This document shows, piece by piece, positions 19,211-29,378 of a stretch of DNA of 64,000 nucleotides. The stretch spans positions 2,852,001 through 2,916,000 of the forward strand of contig NZ_CP154879.1 of assembly GCF_039614765.1 (NCBI RefSeq), given 5' to 3'. The stretch is from Castellaniella sp. MT123. Its GTDB lineage: Bacteria; Pseudomonadota; Gammaproteobacteria; Burkholderiales; Burkholderiaceae_B. The notes beneath the pieces were generated by a model that was not told the DNA's origin, did not search any database, and saw nothing but the letters and a program-made list of their open reading frames with translations. A program made the translations under genes and the position numbers. Within the stretch, counting starts at the first letter, position 1; every line of letters starts with the position of its first letter.

Positions 19211-20445
19211 TCCGCTGGTCTGGCCCGGTGGCGTCGACGCGGGACGACGGGAAGGGGAACAACGACATTTCCGGCAACAGGGGGCGGGATGATCCCGCAA
19301 CCGCCGGGCTGGATGTCTATATCGTCGGTGGTGCCGTGCGCGATGCCTTGCTGGGGCTGCCTGCCGGCGATCGCGACTGGGTGGTGGTCGGCGCAATGCC
19401 CGAAACCCTGGCGGCGCGCGGCTTTACGCCGGTCGGTGGGGATTTTCCGGTTTTCCTGCATCCCGATACCCGCGAGGAATACGCCTTGGCGCGCACCGAG
19501 CGCAAATCGGGGCGCGGCTACCGGGGGTTTGTTTTTCATGCGGGCCAGGATGTGACCCTGGAAGACGATCTGCGCCGCCGCGATCTGACCGTCAACGCCA
19601 TTGCCCGGATGCCCGACGGCACGCTGATCGATCCTCTGGGCGGGGTGGCGGACGTGCGGGCGCGCATCCTGCGTCATGTCGGCTCGGCCTTTGTCGAGGA
19701 TCCCGTGCGGCTGCTGCGGCTGGCGCGGTTCGCGGCGCGCTTCCACGATTTTTCCATCGCACCTGAAACCCTGGACATGTGCCGCGCGCTGGTGCGCAAT
19801 GGCGAGGTCGATGCCCTGGTGCCCGAACGGGTCTGGCAGGAATTCGCCAAGGGACTGATGACAGGGCATCCGGGGCGGATGCTGGACGTCCTGGTGGAAT
19901 GTGGCGCGTTGGCGCGTGTCGCGCCGGGGCTGGTCTGGGATGCCGAGGTGTCAGCCGGGCTGGCGTGTGCGGCCGCCCGGAGGCTGGACCTGGCCCAACG
20001 CCATGCGCTGTTGTGCCGGAAGTCCGCCCCCGACCTGCAGAATCGGTTGCGGGCGCCGTCGGCATGTCGCGACCTGGCGCGGCTGCTGCCCGTTGTGCTG
20101 GATCGGTTGGCCGGTATCGCGCGCGCTGCCGCGCAGCCAGACGCCGGTGTCCGGGCGGGGTCCTCGGTCGCGGGTGGTGATTCGGCGCAGGGCGGGCCCG
20201 CCGCCTGGCTGGCGCTGCTGGAATCCTGTGATGCCCTGCGCCGCCCGGACCGCTGTCTGGCGCTGCTGGCCGCAGCCGATTGTGTCCGCGGCGATGTGGA
20301 TGTCGCGGCATGGTCGCGTCGTCTGGATGCCGTGCGATCCGTGGATGCCGGCGCGATCGCGCGAGCGGCGGGTGGGGATGCGGCGCGGATCCGTGATGAC
20401 CTCGGGGCGGCACGGCTGCGCGCACTGACAGTGTTGGCCGGATGA
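19207..20445 (+). CDS. cca: CCA-adding tRNA nucleotidyltransferase
   Basis: Adds or repairs the CCA end of tRNAs. The catalytic head contains [20 protein letters not shown] followed by WVVVG, with the GDxDxV-like metal-binding acidic pair. [11 protein letters not shown] and [16 protein letters not shown] mark the nucleotide-selecting part. The start is not certain. GTG 19207 overlaps the slt stop (GTGA) and is preferred; GTG 19228 is possible. About 412 residues. The region after residue 260 is shorter and less conserved than in the full-length bacterial multifunctional enzyme with an HD domain: I see no convincing HD motif. Next gene is murI after 13 bases. Confidence 0.92.
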   Translation: MIRWSGPVASTRDDGKGNNDISGNRGRDDPATAGLDVYIVGGAVRDALLGLPAGDRDWVVVGAMPETLAARGFTPVGGDFPVFLHPDTREEYALARTERKSGRGYRGFVFHAGQDVTLEDDLRRRDLTVNAIARMPDGTLIDPLGGVADVRARILRHVGSAFVEDPVRLLRLARFAARFHDFSIAPETLDMCRALVRNGEVDALVPERVWQEFAKGLMTGHPGRMLDVLVECGALARVAPGLVWDAEVSAGLACAAARRLDLAQRHALLCRKSAPDLQNRLRAPSACRDLARLLPVVLDRLAGIARAAAQPDAGVRAGSSVAGGDSAQGGPAAWLALLESCDALRRPDRCLALLAAADCVRGDVDVAAWSRRLDAVRSVDAGAIARAAGGDAARIRDDLGAARLRALTVLAG

Positions 20446-20458
20446 CAGGTGCCTGACC

Positions 20459-21337
20459 ATGCCTTCCCTTTCTGATTCGTGCGCCGATCCGGACCGGCCC
20501 GTCCTCGTGTTCGATTCCGGCGTCGGCGGCCTGACCGTATTGCGCGAGGCGCGGGTGCTGATTCCGGAGCGGCGGTTTCTGTATGTCGCCGATGACGCCG
20601 CGTTTCCGTATGGCGACTGGGCCGAGCAGGATTTACGGGATCACATCGTCGATCTGTTCGGGGATCTGCTGCGTGCGCATGATCCGGTCCTGTGCCTGGT
20701 GGCCTGCAATACGGCGTTCACGGTCGCGGGTGCGGCCTTGCGGGCTGCGTATCCCGGCATGACGTTCGTCGGGACGGTGCCCGCGATCAAGCCGGCCGCC
20801 GAGCGGACGCGATCCGGGCTGGTCTCGGTCCTGGCCACGCCAGGCACCGTCCGGCGCGACTATACGCATCGTCTGATCCAGTCCTTTGCCTCAAAGTGCC
20901 AGGTGCGGCTGGTCGGGTCATCGGTGCTGGCGCAGCTGGCCGAGGATTACCTGCGCGGCCGGCCAGTTCCCGACGCGCGGATCCGGGCCGAAATCGAGCC
21001 GTGTTTCGTGGAAGATGGGCCCGTCCGGACGGACATCGTCGTGCTGGGTTGCACACATTATCCGTTCCTGGCCAATGTGTTCCGGCGCTTGGCGCCCTGG
21101 CCGGTGGACTGGCTGGATCCCGCCGAAGCCATCGCCCGCCGGGCCCGCAGCCTGCTGCCACACGCCGAGCAGGCGCTGCATCCGGATGCGGACGACGTTG
21201 CCCTGCTGACCGGCGGCCAGCCGGACTTCGCGACCCGGCGGTTGCTGAACAGTTTTGGACTGCAGGTTGCAGGCGGAACAGGGCGCCTGGCGGGGGTGTC
21301 CGTCGGGCAGGCAGGGTTCGAGAGGCGCGAGGCTTAA
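20459..21337 (+). CDS. murI: Glutamate racemase
   Basis: Supplies D-glutamate for peptidoglycan. 292 residues. The two catalytic cysteines are visible, Cys83 in LVACNTAF and Cys198 in LGCTHYPF, along with the N-terminal [13 protein letters not shown] and [10 protein letters not shown]. The first cysteine motif ends in AF, where most family members have AST or ASA, a mild variation. The gene follows cca closely, and its stop overlaps that of the convergent methyltransferase gene by four bases. Confidence 0.95.
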   Translation: MPSLSDSCADPDRPVLVFDSGVGGLTVLREARVLIPERRFLYVADDAAFPYGDWAEQDLRDHIVDLFGDLLRAHDPVLCLVACNTAFTVAGAALRAAYPGMTFVGTVPAIKPAAERTRSGLVSVLATPGTVRRDYTHRLIQSFASKCQVRLVGSSVLAQLAEDYLRGRPVPDARIRAEIEPCFVEDGPVRTDIVVLGCTHYPFLANVFRRLAPWPVDWLDPAEAIARRARSLLPHAEQALHPDADDVALLTGGQPDFATRRLLNSFGLQVAGGTGRLAGVSVGQAGFERREA

Positions 21338-22515
21338 AGCCGGTCTCGCCGGTCGCCCCGGGCAAAACCCAGCAACGGGTCATCCAGGTCACGGCCGATC
21401 GCCAGCACCTTGAACAGTTCCCCCATCTCGGCTTCGGACAGCAGGGTGTTCAGGGCGGTCAACTGGCGCGCGCGCAGCGCTGGATCCTCGCCCGGGGCAC
21501 GGATCAGATCCGTCAGGCCGGCATTCATCAGGAAACGCGCCTGGGACGTATAGCCCAGCACGTCCAGACCGCCGTCCAGGGCGGCATCGGCCATGGCGGT
21601 GAAGTCCACGTGTGCGGTGATGTCCTGCAGGCCGGCAAGGATCAAGGGCTGATCGTGCGCATGATGGCGAAAGTGGCACATCAGGGTGCCTTGCAGGCGC
21701 TGGGGGTGGTAGTACTCGGCTTGTGGAAAACCATAGTCGATGAGCAGCGCGGCGCCGCGCCGCAGCCAGCGGCCCAGGTCGCGTATCCAGGCTTCGGCCT
21801 GCGGGTTGATTTCGGACCGGTAGCCGGGCAGCGGCGGCATGCGGTTGCCGATGACCGATGCAACGTCGGCCGGCGCGGGTCGCGCTGACCAGCGAAACGG
21901 GCTTGGCCCCTGGGCGTCGGGATCGAGTTCGACGCCCAACAGATCCGGATCGCCTGCGGCATTCCACTGGAACAGCATGGCGGGCATGGCGTCCAGCACC
22001 TCGTTGGCCAGTACGCAGCCTTCAAAGATGGTGGGCAGGGTATCGAGCCATCGAACCTGGTCGCCCCAGGGGGCCAGGCGGGCTTGCTGGCGGACCCGCA
22101 GATCGGCGGACAATTCCAGGATCCGGTATTCGACCCGGATGCCCAGATCTTGTAGCGCCGGGATCAGGGCGGCGGCCAAGGCGCCGGATCCGGCGCCGAA
22201 TTCCAGCACGGTCCGGCTCTGGCTGCCGTGCAGGATCTGCGCCACCTGGGGTGCCAGCGCCTGCCCGAACAGGGGACTGGTTTCCGGCGCGGTGGTGAAG
22301 TCGCCCTGGCGCTGAAATTTTGCGCTGCCCGCACTGTAGTAGCCCAGGCCCGGCTCGTAGAGCGCGGCCTGCATCCAGGCATCGAACGGCAGCCAGCCGC
22401 CGGCTTCTTCGATGCGTCGGACCAGCATGGCCTGGACACGGGCGCCATGGGCACGGGCATCGGCATCGGGTTCCGGCAGGCCGGAGGGTATCTGGACGGT
22501 GGGCAATTCGATCAT
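21334..22515 (-). CDS. MidA-like SAM-dependent methyltransferase (NDUFAF7/COG1565 family)
   Basis: Putative protein arginine methyltransferase-like enzyme of the family that includes mitochondrial NDUFAF7/MidA, a complex I assembly factor. About 393 residues. Landmarks are [33 protein letters not shown], the SAM-binding [15 protein letters not shown], and [14 protein letters not shown]. Start ATG ends at 22515 (MIELPTVQ); an ATG four codons upstream is possible. The bacterial target is not established. Transcribed convergently toward murI; the terminator of the upstream helicase gene separates it from that gene. Confidence 0.85.
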   Translation of the reverse strand: MIELPTVQIPSGLPEPDADARAHGARVQAMLVRRIEEAGGWLPFDAWMQAALYEPGLGYYSAGSAKFQRQGDFTTAPETSPLFGQALAPQVAQILHGSQSRTVLEFGAGSGALAAALIPALQDLGIRVEYRILELSADLRVRQQARLAPWGDQVRWLDTLPTIFEGCVLANEVLDAMPAMLFQWNAAGDPDLLGVELDPDAQGPSPFRWSARPAPADVASVIGNRMPPLPGYRSEINPQAEAWIRDLGRWLRRGAALLIDYGFPQAEYYHPQRLQGTLMCHFRHHAHDQPLILAGLQDITAHVDFTAMADAALDGGLDVLGYTSQARFLMNAGLTDLIRAPGEDPALRARQLTALNTLLSEAEMGELFKVLAIGRDLDDPLLGFARGDRRDRL

Positions 22516-22535
22516 GGGGCGAAGCATAGCAGGTG

Positions 22536-22576
22536 GAAAAACGCCCCGGGAACCGTTCGATGGTTCCCGGGGCGTT
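22536..22576 (-). terminator. Intrinsic terminator of the RhlE-like helicase gene
   Basis: Read on the minus strand, a perfect 15-bp stem (22562-22576 with 22540-22554, 7-base loop) is followed by five T. It lies 80 bases after the helicase stop and just before the methyltransferase start, so it separates the two minus-strand genes. Confidence 0.9.
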
Positions 22577-22655
22577 CTGGTGCTTCGGTTGGTGATTGCG
22601 TTTCCCTTCGGAACATGACGGGTATTACCCGTGTTTCGTCAGGGCAGAGGCGATA

Positions 22656-24344
22656 TCACGCAAAACGGGGCCGTTGGGCAGGTTTTTTGCCCGAATCCTG
22701 TCGGTCTTGCCGCTTGAAGCCGGACTTGGCGCCGGCATGCTCCGGGCGGGAAGTGCGCTTGCCATGGTCGGCGCGTCCTTCCGGACGGCGGGCGTACCCG
22801 TCGCGGGAGGCCGGACGCGACTCGTCAGTCGATCGGAACTCTGCTGTACGCGCCGGCCGCGCCGCATGATGCGATGGGCGTGCCGGACGCGATTCGCCGT
22901 TTTCGCCGGTTGCCGTGTCCCGGTGCCAGGGTTTGCTGCCAGCTGCGTCGCGGTCCTTCTGCCACGGTCTGCCGGCTGCGTTGCGATCCTGGTTCCACGG
23001 CTTGCCGCCCGTGGCGGCATCGCGCTCTTTCTGCCACGGCTTGCCCGCCGCGCCACGATCGTTGTTCCAGGGCTTGCGGGTGTCCGATCCGGCCGACGCC
23101 TGGTCGCGATCCTGCTGCCAGGGCTTGCGGCCCTGGTACCCGGATTTGCCACCGGATGGGCGGCCGTCTTTGCTCGGACGATCCTTCCAGGTCGGGCGCA
23201 CGGACCGTTGCGGCTCCAGCCCCGGGATGGTTTCCGAAGGGATGGCCTGGCCGATGAAGTGTTCGATGCGGCGCACCTTGTGGCGTTCCGCGTGGACGGC
23301 CAGCGTGATCGCCTGGCCGTCGCGCCCGGCGCGGCCAGTGCGGCCGATGCGGTGCACGTAGTCTTCGGCCTGCAGGGGCAGGTCGTAATTCACGGCATGG
23401 GTGATGGTCTGCACGTCGATGCCGCGCGCGGCCACATCGGTGGCCACCAGCACGCGGACGCGGCCGTTCTGCATCAGGCCCAGAGTGCGCGTGCGCTGGC
23501 GCTGATTCATGTCGCCATGCAGGGCCGCTGCCGAGAAGCCTTCTTCGGACAGATGGTCCGCCAGGTCGTCGGCGCCGCGTTTGGTGGCGGTGAAGACGAT
23601 GGCCTGATCCAGACTGGTGTCGCGCAGCAGGTGGTCCAGCAGGCGCAGCTTGTGCGCCTTGTCGTCGGCATACAGCAGGTGTTGCGTGATGTTCGTGTGT
23701 TTCTGGTGGGGCGCGGTGATCTCGATGCGCTGCGGTTCGCGCATCAGATTGGCAGCCAGCTTCGCGACCGTGCCGTCCAGCGTGGCCGAGAACAGCAGGG
23801 TCTGGCGATCGGCCGGGGTCGCGGCGACGATGGTTTCGATGTCTTCGATGAAGCCCATGTCCAGCATGCGGTCGGCTTCGTCCAGCACCAGGGTCTGCAC
23901 CGTGGACAGGTTCACACGACGTGCCTGCAGATGGTCGAGCAGTCGGCCGGGCGTGGCCACCAGGACATCCACGCGGCGCGACAGGGACTTGATCTGGGCG
24001 CCGTAGGGCATGCCGCCAACCACGGTGGCGATGCGCAGCCCGTCAATGTTCTTGGCATAGCCGCGGGTGGCGTCGGCAACCTGCATGGCCAGTTCCCGCG
24101 TCGGGGCCAGGACCAGCACCTGCACACCACGTCCGCCCGTGCCGGTATTGTGGCTCAGGCGTTCCAGCGCGGGCAGCATGAAGGCGGCGGTCTTGCCGCT
24201 GCCGGTCTGCGAGGACACCATCAGGTCGTGGCCGGCCAGTGCTTTCGGGATGGCGGCGGACTGGACGGAGGTGGGGGTGTCGATGCCCTGTTCGCGAAGG
24301 GCGGACACGAGCTTGGGGCCGAGCCCCAGAGAGTCGAAAGACAT
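22656..24344 (-). CDS. rhlE: DEAD-box RNA helicase, RhlE-like, with repetitive basic tail
   Basis: ATP-dependent RNA unwinding, acting in RNA decay or ribosome assembly. 562 residues from ATG ending at 24344 (MSFDSLGLGPKLVSALREQG). Motifs in order: Q motif PTSVQSAAIP, Walker A SQTGSGKT, PTRELA, TPGR, DEAD (LVLDEADRMLD), SAT, then ATDVAARGIDV and HRIGRTGRAG. After about residue 375 comes a low-complexity tail with six imperfect copies of K-P-W-x-x-D-R-x-A-A, then arginine-rich sequence. RhlE proteins usually have basic tails, but the tryptophan repeat is distinctive. Followed by a strong terminator. The 209-base gap upstream (24345-24553) probably holds its promoter and leader; I see no clear promoter match there. 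Confidence 0.93.
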   Translation of the reverse strand: MSFDSLGLGPKLVSALREQGIDTPTSVQSAAIPKALAGHDLMVSSQTGSGKTAAFMLPALERLSHNTGTGGRGVQVLVLAPTRELAMQVADATRGYAKNIDGLRIATVVGGMPYGAQIKSLSRRVDVLVATPGRLLDHLQARRVNLSTVQTLVLDEADRMLDMGFIEDIETIVAATPADRQTLLFSATLDGTVAKLAANLMREPQRIEITAPHQKHTNITQHLLYADDKAHKLRLLDHLLRDTSLDQAIVFTATKRGADDLADHLSEEGFSAAALHGDMNQRQRTRTLGLMQNGRVRVLVATDVAARGIDVQTITHAVNYDLPLQAEDYVHRIGRTGRAGRDGQAITLAVHAERHKVRRIEHFIGQAIPSETIPGLEPQRSVRPTWKDRPSKDGRPSGGKSGYQGRKPWQQDRDQASAGSDTRKPWNNDRGAAGKPWQKERDAATGGKPWNQDRNAAGRPWQKDRDAAGSKPWHRDTATGENGESRPARPSHHAARPARTAEFRSTDESRPASRDGYARRPEGRADHGKRTSRPEHAGAKSGFKRQDRQDSGKKPAQRPRFA

Positions 24345-24553
24345 GATTTCCTTGGGCCCGCGCGATGCGGGCGATGTGCTGCGGGATGTCGAAGTGCATT
24401 CCCGCCGGGTTTGATGCTGCGGATGTCTGCCGCGCAAGAATCAGTCGCATGTGCCGACCGGATCAACCCAAAGAGCACGCCAAGCGTGAAACCAAGGTCA
24501 GGAGGTCAGAAGACAGGCAATCATGCAGTCTATCATGGGTGATTACCCTAAGT

Positions 24554-26281
24554 CTAGCGGCATCGTGCGAAATCTTTGTGACGATACATGTCGATGTCGG
24601 CCGCCCGCAGCAGGTCATTGGCCGTCGCCGCGTCGGTGGGCCAGCAGGCCACTCCGATCGCGGCCCCGAGATGGATCGGTCGGCCTGGCGGGATATCGTC
24701 AAGGCTGTGCAAGGGCGCTTCGATGCGCGAGAGCAGATGGGTTTTCAGGGCGTCCAGGGCTTGAGGTGTGCTGATGCCCCTGGCGACGATGACGAATTCA
24801 TCTCCGCCCAGGCGGGCCAGCAGGTCGTCTTCCCGCAGGCAGGTCTTCAGCCGTTGTGCGATCTCGACCAGCGCCTTGTCTCCGTTGTCGTGTCCATATT
24901 GGTCGTTCAGGGGTTTGAAGTCGTTCAGATCGATGAACAGGATGGCGAAGGGCTGCCCGCGTGGATCCTGCGTCAGGTGGTCCAGCAGGCTGTCCATGGC
25001 GGCGCGGTTGGACACGCCCGTCATCCTGTCCATGGACAGGTCCGACTGCATGGCCTGGAAGTTGCGCGCCAGGTCGCCCACTTCGTCCCGTCGCCGGACG
25101 TCGATCGGGACGTGCCGGTCACCCCGGCGGATCCGGCTGATCGCGTCCGACAGCGAAATCACATCGCGGGCCACCCGGCCAAAGATCCGCATCCCGATCA
25201 GGATCGTCAGCAAGACGGCCAGCAGGCTGATCCCCAGCGCCAGCCAGATCTGCCGCTGGATGCCGACGAATAGGGCGTCGCGCGGGATGGCCACGACCGC
25301 CAGCCAGTCCAGCCCCGCCCGATCCACGATGCGCCGTGCCGCCACGGTGATCAATCTGCCCTGCTCGTCGTGGACGGTCGTCCGGTATTCCTGATCGTCG
25401 CCCGACTGTGGGTCGTGTCCGGCAGGGTCCAGCAAGCCGGACACGCCGAGGTAGGCCGCCTTGATGACGGGGTCGTGGCTGTTTTCCGTGCTGATGCGGA
25501 TGGGCTTGCCATCCACGCTCAGTCCCAGATTGGCCAGGCCGGTGGCCGCGATCAGCTTGCCGTCGCGTTCGACGATGAAGGCGCGTCCCTGGTCTCCGAT
25601 GTTCAGCGACGAGATGAAGCGGCTGATCTCCCGCAGGGAGACATCGGTGGCGACGACCCCGATGAAGGTGCCGTCCTGCGCCAGCACACGCCGCGCGCGC
25701 GTCACCACGAGTTCCTGGGTCGTGAAATCGATGTAGACCCCGGTCCAGACGTGCCGGGCAGTGTTCTGAGCCAGTTGATACCAGACGCGTTCGCGCGGGT
25801 CCAGGTTGCCGGATTCGCGGCCGGTCGCGACGACCCTGCCGCGGATGCCCGTGTACCGGTAATAGGTCCGGTGCAGCTCGGGCCGCAGTTTCAACCGGAG
25901 TTCGACCTCGTCGTCGGCGCGACGCTTGAGCGCGATGCTCTGCCCCGCCTCGTTGCCGTAATAGACGTAGTCGTTGGGGTTGGCGTACATGGACGTGGCC
26001 ACCCAGAAGCGGGTGCGCAGCTCGTTCAGGTCCTGCGCGATGTCCGGATGGGTCACGATTCCTTCCGGGAATGCGGCTTCCAGCACGCTGCCGGACCCAC
26101 GCACATGGAAATGGACGGCTTGTGCCATGTGCGACGCCGTTTCGCGCATGTACTGGTCGGAAAACAGCCCGATATTGTTCCGTGCCGCCCAGTAATAAGT
26201 CGTACCGAGCGCCATCGCCACCATCGAAACCAGCAGCACGTAAGGCAATACCAGGGAGATGCGCAAAGACCGCGGATTCAT
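24554..26281 (-). CDS. Membrane diguanylate cyclase: Cache sensor, HAMP, GGDEF
   Basis: Makes the second messenger cyclic di-GMP from two GTP. 575 residues. A first membrane helix (LVLPYVLLVSMVAMALGTTY) is followed by a periplasmic double-Cache domain of about 300 residues with WYQLAQNTARHVWTGVYIDF. A second helix (LALGISLLAVLLTILIG), a HAMP linker, and the GGDEF domain follow. The active site reads ARLGGDEFV at about residues 492-496. A product-inhibition I-site RxxD (REDD) lies exactly five residues before GGDEF. No EAL domain, so synthesis only. Start ATG ends at 26281 (MNPRSLRIS). Divergent from the aminotransferase gene. The ligand is unknown; Cache domains of this type often bind amino or organic acids. 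Confidence 0.9.
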   Translation of the reverse strand: MNPRSLRISLVLPYVLLVSMVAMALGTTYYWAARNNIGLFSDQYMRETASHMAQAVHFHVRGSGSVLEAAFPEGIVTHPDIAQDLNELRTRFWVATSMYANPNDYVYYGNEAGQSIALKRRADDEVELRLKLRPELHRTYYRYTGIRGRVVATGRESGNLDPRERVWYQLAQNTARHVWTGVYIDFTTQELVVTRARRVLAQDGTFIGVVATDVSLREISRFISSLNIGDQGRAFIVERDGKLIAATGLANLGLSVDGKPIRISTENSHDPVIKAAYLGVSGLLDPAGHDPQSGDDQEYRTTVHDEQGRLITVAARRIVDRAGLDWLAVVAIPRDALFVGIQRQIWLALGISLLAVLLTILIGMRIFGRVARDVISLSDAISRIRRGDRHVPIDVRRRDEVGDLARNFQAMQSDLSMDRMTGVSNRAAMDSLLDHLTQDPRGQPFAILFIDLNDFKPLNDQYGHDNGDKALVEIAQRLKTCLREDDLLARLGGDEFVIVARGISTPQALDALKTHLLSRIEAPLHSLDDIPPGRPIHLGAAIGVACWPTDAATANDLLRAADIDMYRHKDFARCR

Positions 26282-26400
26282 CAGTTCATCAAAAGAGCGT
26301 GAATGCCGAATTGGTTTGTCAGATATTTTACAGGTTGTAGAGCTTTGCCTGTAGTGCCCGACATGGCCCGGAATTTCCCTGATGAGGACTTGAATTAGTT

Positions 26401-26426
26401 GTTTCATGAGATATGATTAATGAAAC
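26401..26426. promoter_or_regulatory. Inverted repeat GTTTCAT-N12-ATGAAAC upstream of the aminotransferase
   Basis: Exact 7-base arms at 26401-26407 and 26420-26426, centred about 70 bases before the aminotransferase start and about 130 bases before the divergent cyclase gene. The length and symmetry fit a dimeric repressor site. No regulator gene is adjacent. Confidence 0.4.
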
Positions 26427-26484
26427 GACTGTTTCTGGTCGGCCGTACCACTGACTCGTTGTCAACCTTATCCGGGATCTCATC

Positions 26485-27819
26485 ATGACTCATGTGTTCC
26501 ACCGCAATCCACAGCGCGCCCTGAACTGTGCCGTGAAGGGTCGGGGCATTTATTTGTTCGATCGTGAAGGACGTCAGTACCTGGACGCCTCGGGTGGGGC
26601 GGCCGTCTCCTGTCTGGGGCACGGGCATCCCGATGTGATTGCCGCGATCAAGACGCAGCTCGATCAGATGGAGTATGCGCATTCCTCCTTTTTCACCAAT
26701 CAGCCATGCGAGGACCTGGCCGATTTCCTGATCGAGCGCGCGCCCGGCGATCTGGACCGGGTGTATTTCGTATCGGGCGGGTCAGAGGCGATCGAGGCGT
26801 CGCTCAAGCTGGCGCGCCAGTATTTCGTCGAACGCGGCGAGCTGCAGCGCAGTCAGTTCATCGCCCGGCGCCAGAGCTATCACGGCAACACCCTGGGCGC
26901 GCTTGCTATTGGCGGGAATGCGCAACGGCGCCAGCCATTCCTGCCCCTGCTCGTGCCGGCGCATCATGTGTCCCCGTGTTATGCCTATCGCGACCAGCGC
27001 CCGGGAGAAACCGAGGAGCAGTATGCCGCGCGGCTGGCCGACGAGCTCGATCAGAAGATCCGCGAGATCGGGCCGGACCGGGTCGCCGCCTTTGTGGCGG
27101 AAACCGTGGTGGGCTCGACGGCGGGCGCCCTGCCGCCGGTGCGGACCTATTTCCAGCGCATCCGCGAAGTCTGCGACCGCCATGGCGTGCTGCTGATTCT
27201 CGACGAGGTCATGTCCGGGATGGGCCGGACCGGCCATCTGTACGCCTGTGCCGAAGACGGAATCGCGCCCGACATCCTGGCCATCGCGAAGGGGCTGGGC
27301 GGGGGATATCAGCCCATCGGCGCGATGCTGGCTAGCCGTCGCGTCTACGACACGATCGTGGGGGGCAGCGGATTCTTCCAGCACGGACATACCTACATGG
27401 CCCACGCAACCGCGTGCGCCGCGGCCCTGGCCGTGCAACGGGTGATCGAACGCGACGGCCTGCTGGCCAATGTGCTCGAGCGCGGCGAGCAATTGCGCAC
27501 CCGCCTGCGCGAGGTTTTCGCGGACCATCCGAATGTGGGCGATGTGCGGGGACGCGGTCTGTTCGTGGCGGTGGAATTCGTGCGCGACCGGGGCGACAAA
27601 TCAACGCTGGATCCCGCGCTCAAGACGCATGCCCGCCTGAAGCGCCAGGCCCTGGAAAACGGCCTGATGACCTACCCCATGGGCGGCACGGTCGATGGGG
27701 TGCATGGCGACCACGTGTTGCTGGCGCCGCCCTTCATCTGCACGGCGGCTGACATCGACGAGATCGTGACGCGCCTGGACCGCACTGTGCGTCAGGTCCT
27801 GCCGCCGCAGGCCGCCTAG
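26485..27819 (+). CDS. Class III PLP-dependent aminotransferase (omega-transaminase group)
   Basis: Transfers an amino group from an omega-amino or alpha-amino donor to a keto acid using pyridoxal phosphate. 444 residues. YFVSGGSEAIEASLKLARQ binds the cofactor phosphate. LILDEVMSGMGRTG carries the aspartate that contacts the pyridine nitrogen. The Schiff-base lysine is Lys269 in AIAKGLGGGYQPIGAML. The C-terminal GDVRGRGLFVAVEFV and LLAPPFICT are typical. Convergent with the liv operon, whose last gene ends 15 bases away. Substrate not deducible; in this class GABA, beta-alanine, taurine or diamines are all possible. Confidence 0.88.
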   Translation: MTHVFHRNPQRALNCAVKGRGIYLFDREGRQYLDASGGAAVSCLGHGHPDVIAAIKTQLDQMEYAHSSFFTNQPCEDLADFLIERAPGDLDRVYFVSGGSEAIEASLKLARQYFVERGELQRSQFIARRQSYHGNTLGALAIGGNAQRRQPFLPLLVPAHHVSPCYAYRDQRPGETEEQYAARLADELDQKIREIGPDRVAAFVAETVVGSTAGALPPVRTYFQRIREVCDRHGVLLILDEVMSGMGRTGHLYACAEDGIAPDILAIAKGLGGGYQPIGAMLASRRVYDTIVGGSGFFQHGHTYMAHATACAAALAVQRVIERDGLLANVLERGEQLRTRLREVFADHPNVGDVRGRGLFVAVEFVRDRGDKSTLDPALKTHARLKRQALENGLMTYPMGGTVDGVHGDHVLLAPPFICTAADIDEIVTRLDRTVRQVLPPQAA

Positions 27820-27834
27820 GTCGACCAGGCCGGC

Positions 27835-28623
27835 CTATTCGCCGCTGGCATACAGCCAGTGGGCGACCAGCGCGTCGGTGTCGCCGCCGAATTCTTCGCG
27901 AGGGCCTTGCGCTGCGATGGCGCCGGTCTTCACCACGTAGACGTAGTCGGTGATCTCCAGCGCGCTGCGGATGTCCTGGTCGACCAGGAGCACCGCCTTG
28001 TCCAGCTCGTGCGCCAGCCCGGCGACGATTTCGTAGATGGATTCGCTGGTTTGCGGGTCGATGCCGGCGGTCGGTTCGTCGATCAGGTAGACCGAGGGGT
28101 CGGCCATCAGGCTGCGAGCGATCTCGACCTGGCGTTGCTGGCCGCCGGACAGCTGCCCGGCCATCTGATGGCGTTTGGCCCGGACGGCGGGGAAGCGCTC
28201 GAAGACCCGTTCCATGCGGTCGAGGATCTCGGCCTTCTTCAATCGGGCATGCCAGAGCCCGAGGCGCAGGTTCGATTCGACGGTCAGGTGCGGGAACAGG
28301 CTGGGACGCTGCGGCAGATAGGCGACCCCGAGGCTGAGCATCTGATGGGGTGCGCTTCCGGTGATGTCGCGCCCGTCGAGCAGAATCCGGCCTTCGCTGG
28401 GGCGCAGGAAGCCGAACAGCGCTTTCAGCAGGGTGGATTTCCCGGTCCCGTTGGGGCCGACGACGCACGAGATGCGCCCGCGCCAGATGCTGGCCGACAG
28501 CCCCCGCAGGATGTCGATATCCTGGGTGTAGCCGGCGACCAGATCTTCGCCGGCGAAGTGCGCGGCGGTTTCGTAGTAGGATTTGCCGGTATCGCAGGCC
28601 GCTGCGACGGTGGTGTCGGTCAT
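27835..28623 (-). CDS. livF: Branched-chain-type ABC importer ATPase (LivF-like), system 1
   Basis: One of two ATPases of a LIV-family importer. 262 residues. Walker A GPNGTGKST, the LivF-type VAYLPQRPSLFPHLTVESNL, signature LSGGQQRQVEIA and Walker B VYLIDEPTAGID are present, followed by the D-loop and DQDIRSALEITDYVYVVKTG. The N-terminal 30 residues are longer than usual. Final gene of the operon; its start overlaps the livG stop by four bases. Substrates of this family range from branched-chain amino acids to amides and aromatic acids. Confidence 0.9.
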   Translation of the reverse strand: MTDTTVAAACDTGKSYYETAAHFAGEDLVAGYTQDIDILRGLSASIWRGRISCVVGPNGTGKSTLLKALFGFLRPSEGRILLDGRDITGSAPHQMLSLGVAYLPQRPSLFPHLTVESNLRLGLWHARLKKAEILDRMERVFERFPAVRAKRHQMAGQLSGGQQRQVEIARSLMADPSVYLIDEPTAGIDPQTSESIYEIVAGLAHELDKAVLLVDQDIRSALEITDYVYVVKTGAIAAQGPREEFGGDTDALVAHWLYASGE

Positions 28624-29378
28624 GAGCGGGAGTCTCCCCTGGCTTTGCGCGAGCCCGTATACGCGTGGATCACGGCCGGGTCGCGCAGGACCTCGTCGGC
28701 TGGCCCGTCGGCGATCTTGCTGCCTTGCGCCATGACCGCGGTGCGCCGCACGACGGAGCGGATCGCGTCCAGGTTGTGGTCGACCAGCACGATGGTCATG
28801 CCTTGCTGGTTCAGTACCTTGATGTGTTCGATGATCTGGTCGAGCAGCCGGGGATGGACGCCGGCGAAGGGTTCGTCGAGCAGGATCAGCTTGGGGTCCA
28901 GCATCAGGGCGCGGCCGACCTCGAGCAGTTTCTGCTGTCCGCCCGATAGCGCGCGGGCGAATTCGTCGGCCAGGTGCCCCAGGCGCAGGAACTCGAGGAC
29001 TTCGTAAGCCCTGTCCTCGGCCGCGGAGCGCCGGGTGTGGCGGTCCGACAGGGCCGGGACCACCAGATTTTCCAGCACCGTCATGCGACGGAAGAGCCGC
29101 GGCACCTGGAAGGTGCGCGCCACGCCCCCGCGCGCGAACGTATGCGCGGGCACCCCGGTGAGGTCGTGGCCATCCAGTGCGATGGCGCCCTGGTCGGGTC
29201 GTAGCGCGCCAGCCAGCATATTGATCGTGGTGGTCTTGCCGGACCCGTTGGGGCCGATGAGCCCGACGATCTCACCGCGCGCAATGTCGAGCGACAGATC
29301 GGCCACCGCCTGGATGCCGCCGAAGTGCTTGGACAGCTGCCTGGCTTCGAAGAACGCCGGTGCGGGACTAGTTGGCAT
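28620..29378 (-). CDS. livG: Branched-chain-type ABC importer ATPase (LivG-like), system 1
   Basis: Second ATPase of the importer, 252 residues. Walker A GPNGSGKTTTINMLAG, the LivG-characteristic GVARTFQVPRLFRRMTVLENLV, signature LSGGQQKLLEVGRALM, Walker B LILLDEPFAGVHP and a C-terminal VIHAYTGS. The start overlaps the livM stop by 11 bases, and the end overlaps livF by four, showing tight translational coupling. Confidence 0.92.
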   Translation of the reverse strand: MPTSPAPAFFEARQLSKHFGGIQAVADLSLDIARGEIVGLIGPNGSGKTTTINMLAGALRPDQGAIALDGHDLTGVPAHTFARGGVARTFQVPRLFRRMTVLENLVVPALSDRHTRRSAAEDRAYEVLEFLRLGHLADEFARALSGGQQKLLEVGRALMLDPKLILLDEPFAGVHPRLLDQIIEHIKVLNQQGMTIVLVDHNLDAIRSVVRRTAVMAQGSKIADGPADEVLRDPAVIHAYTGSRKARGDSRS

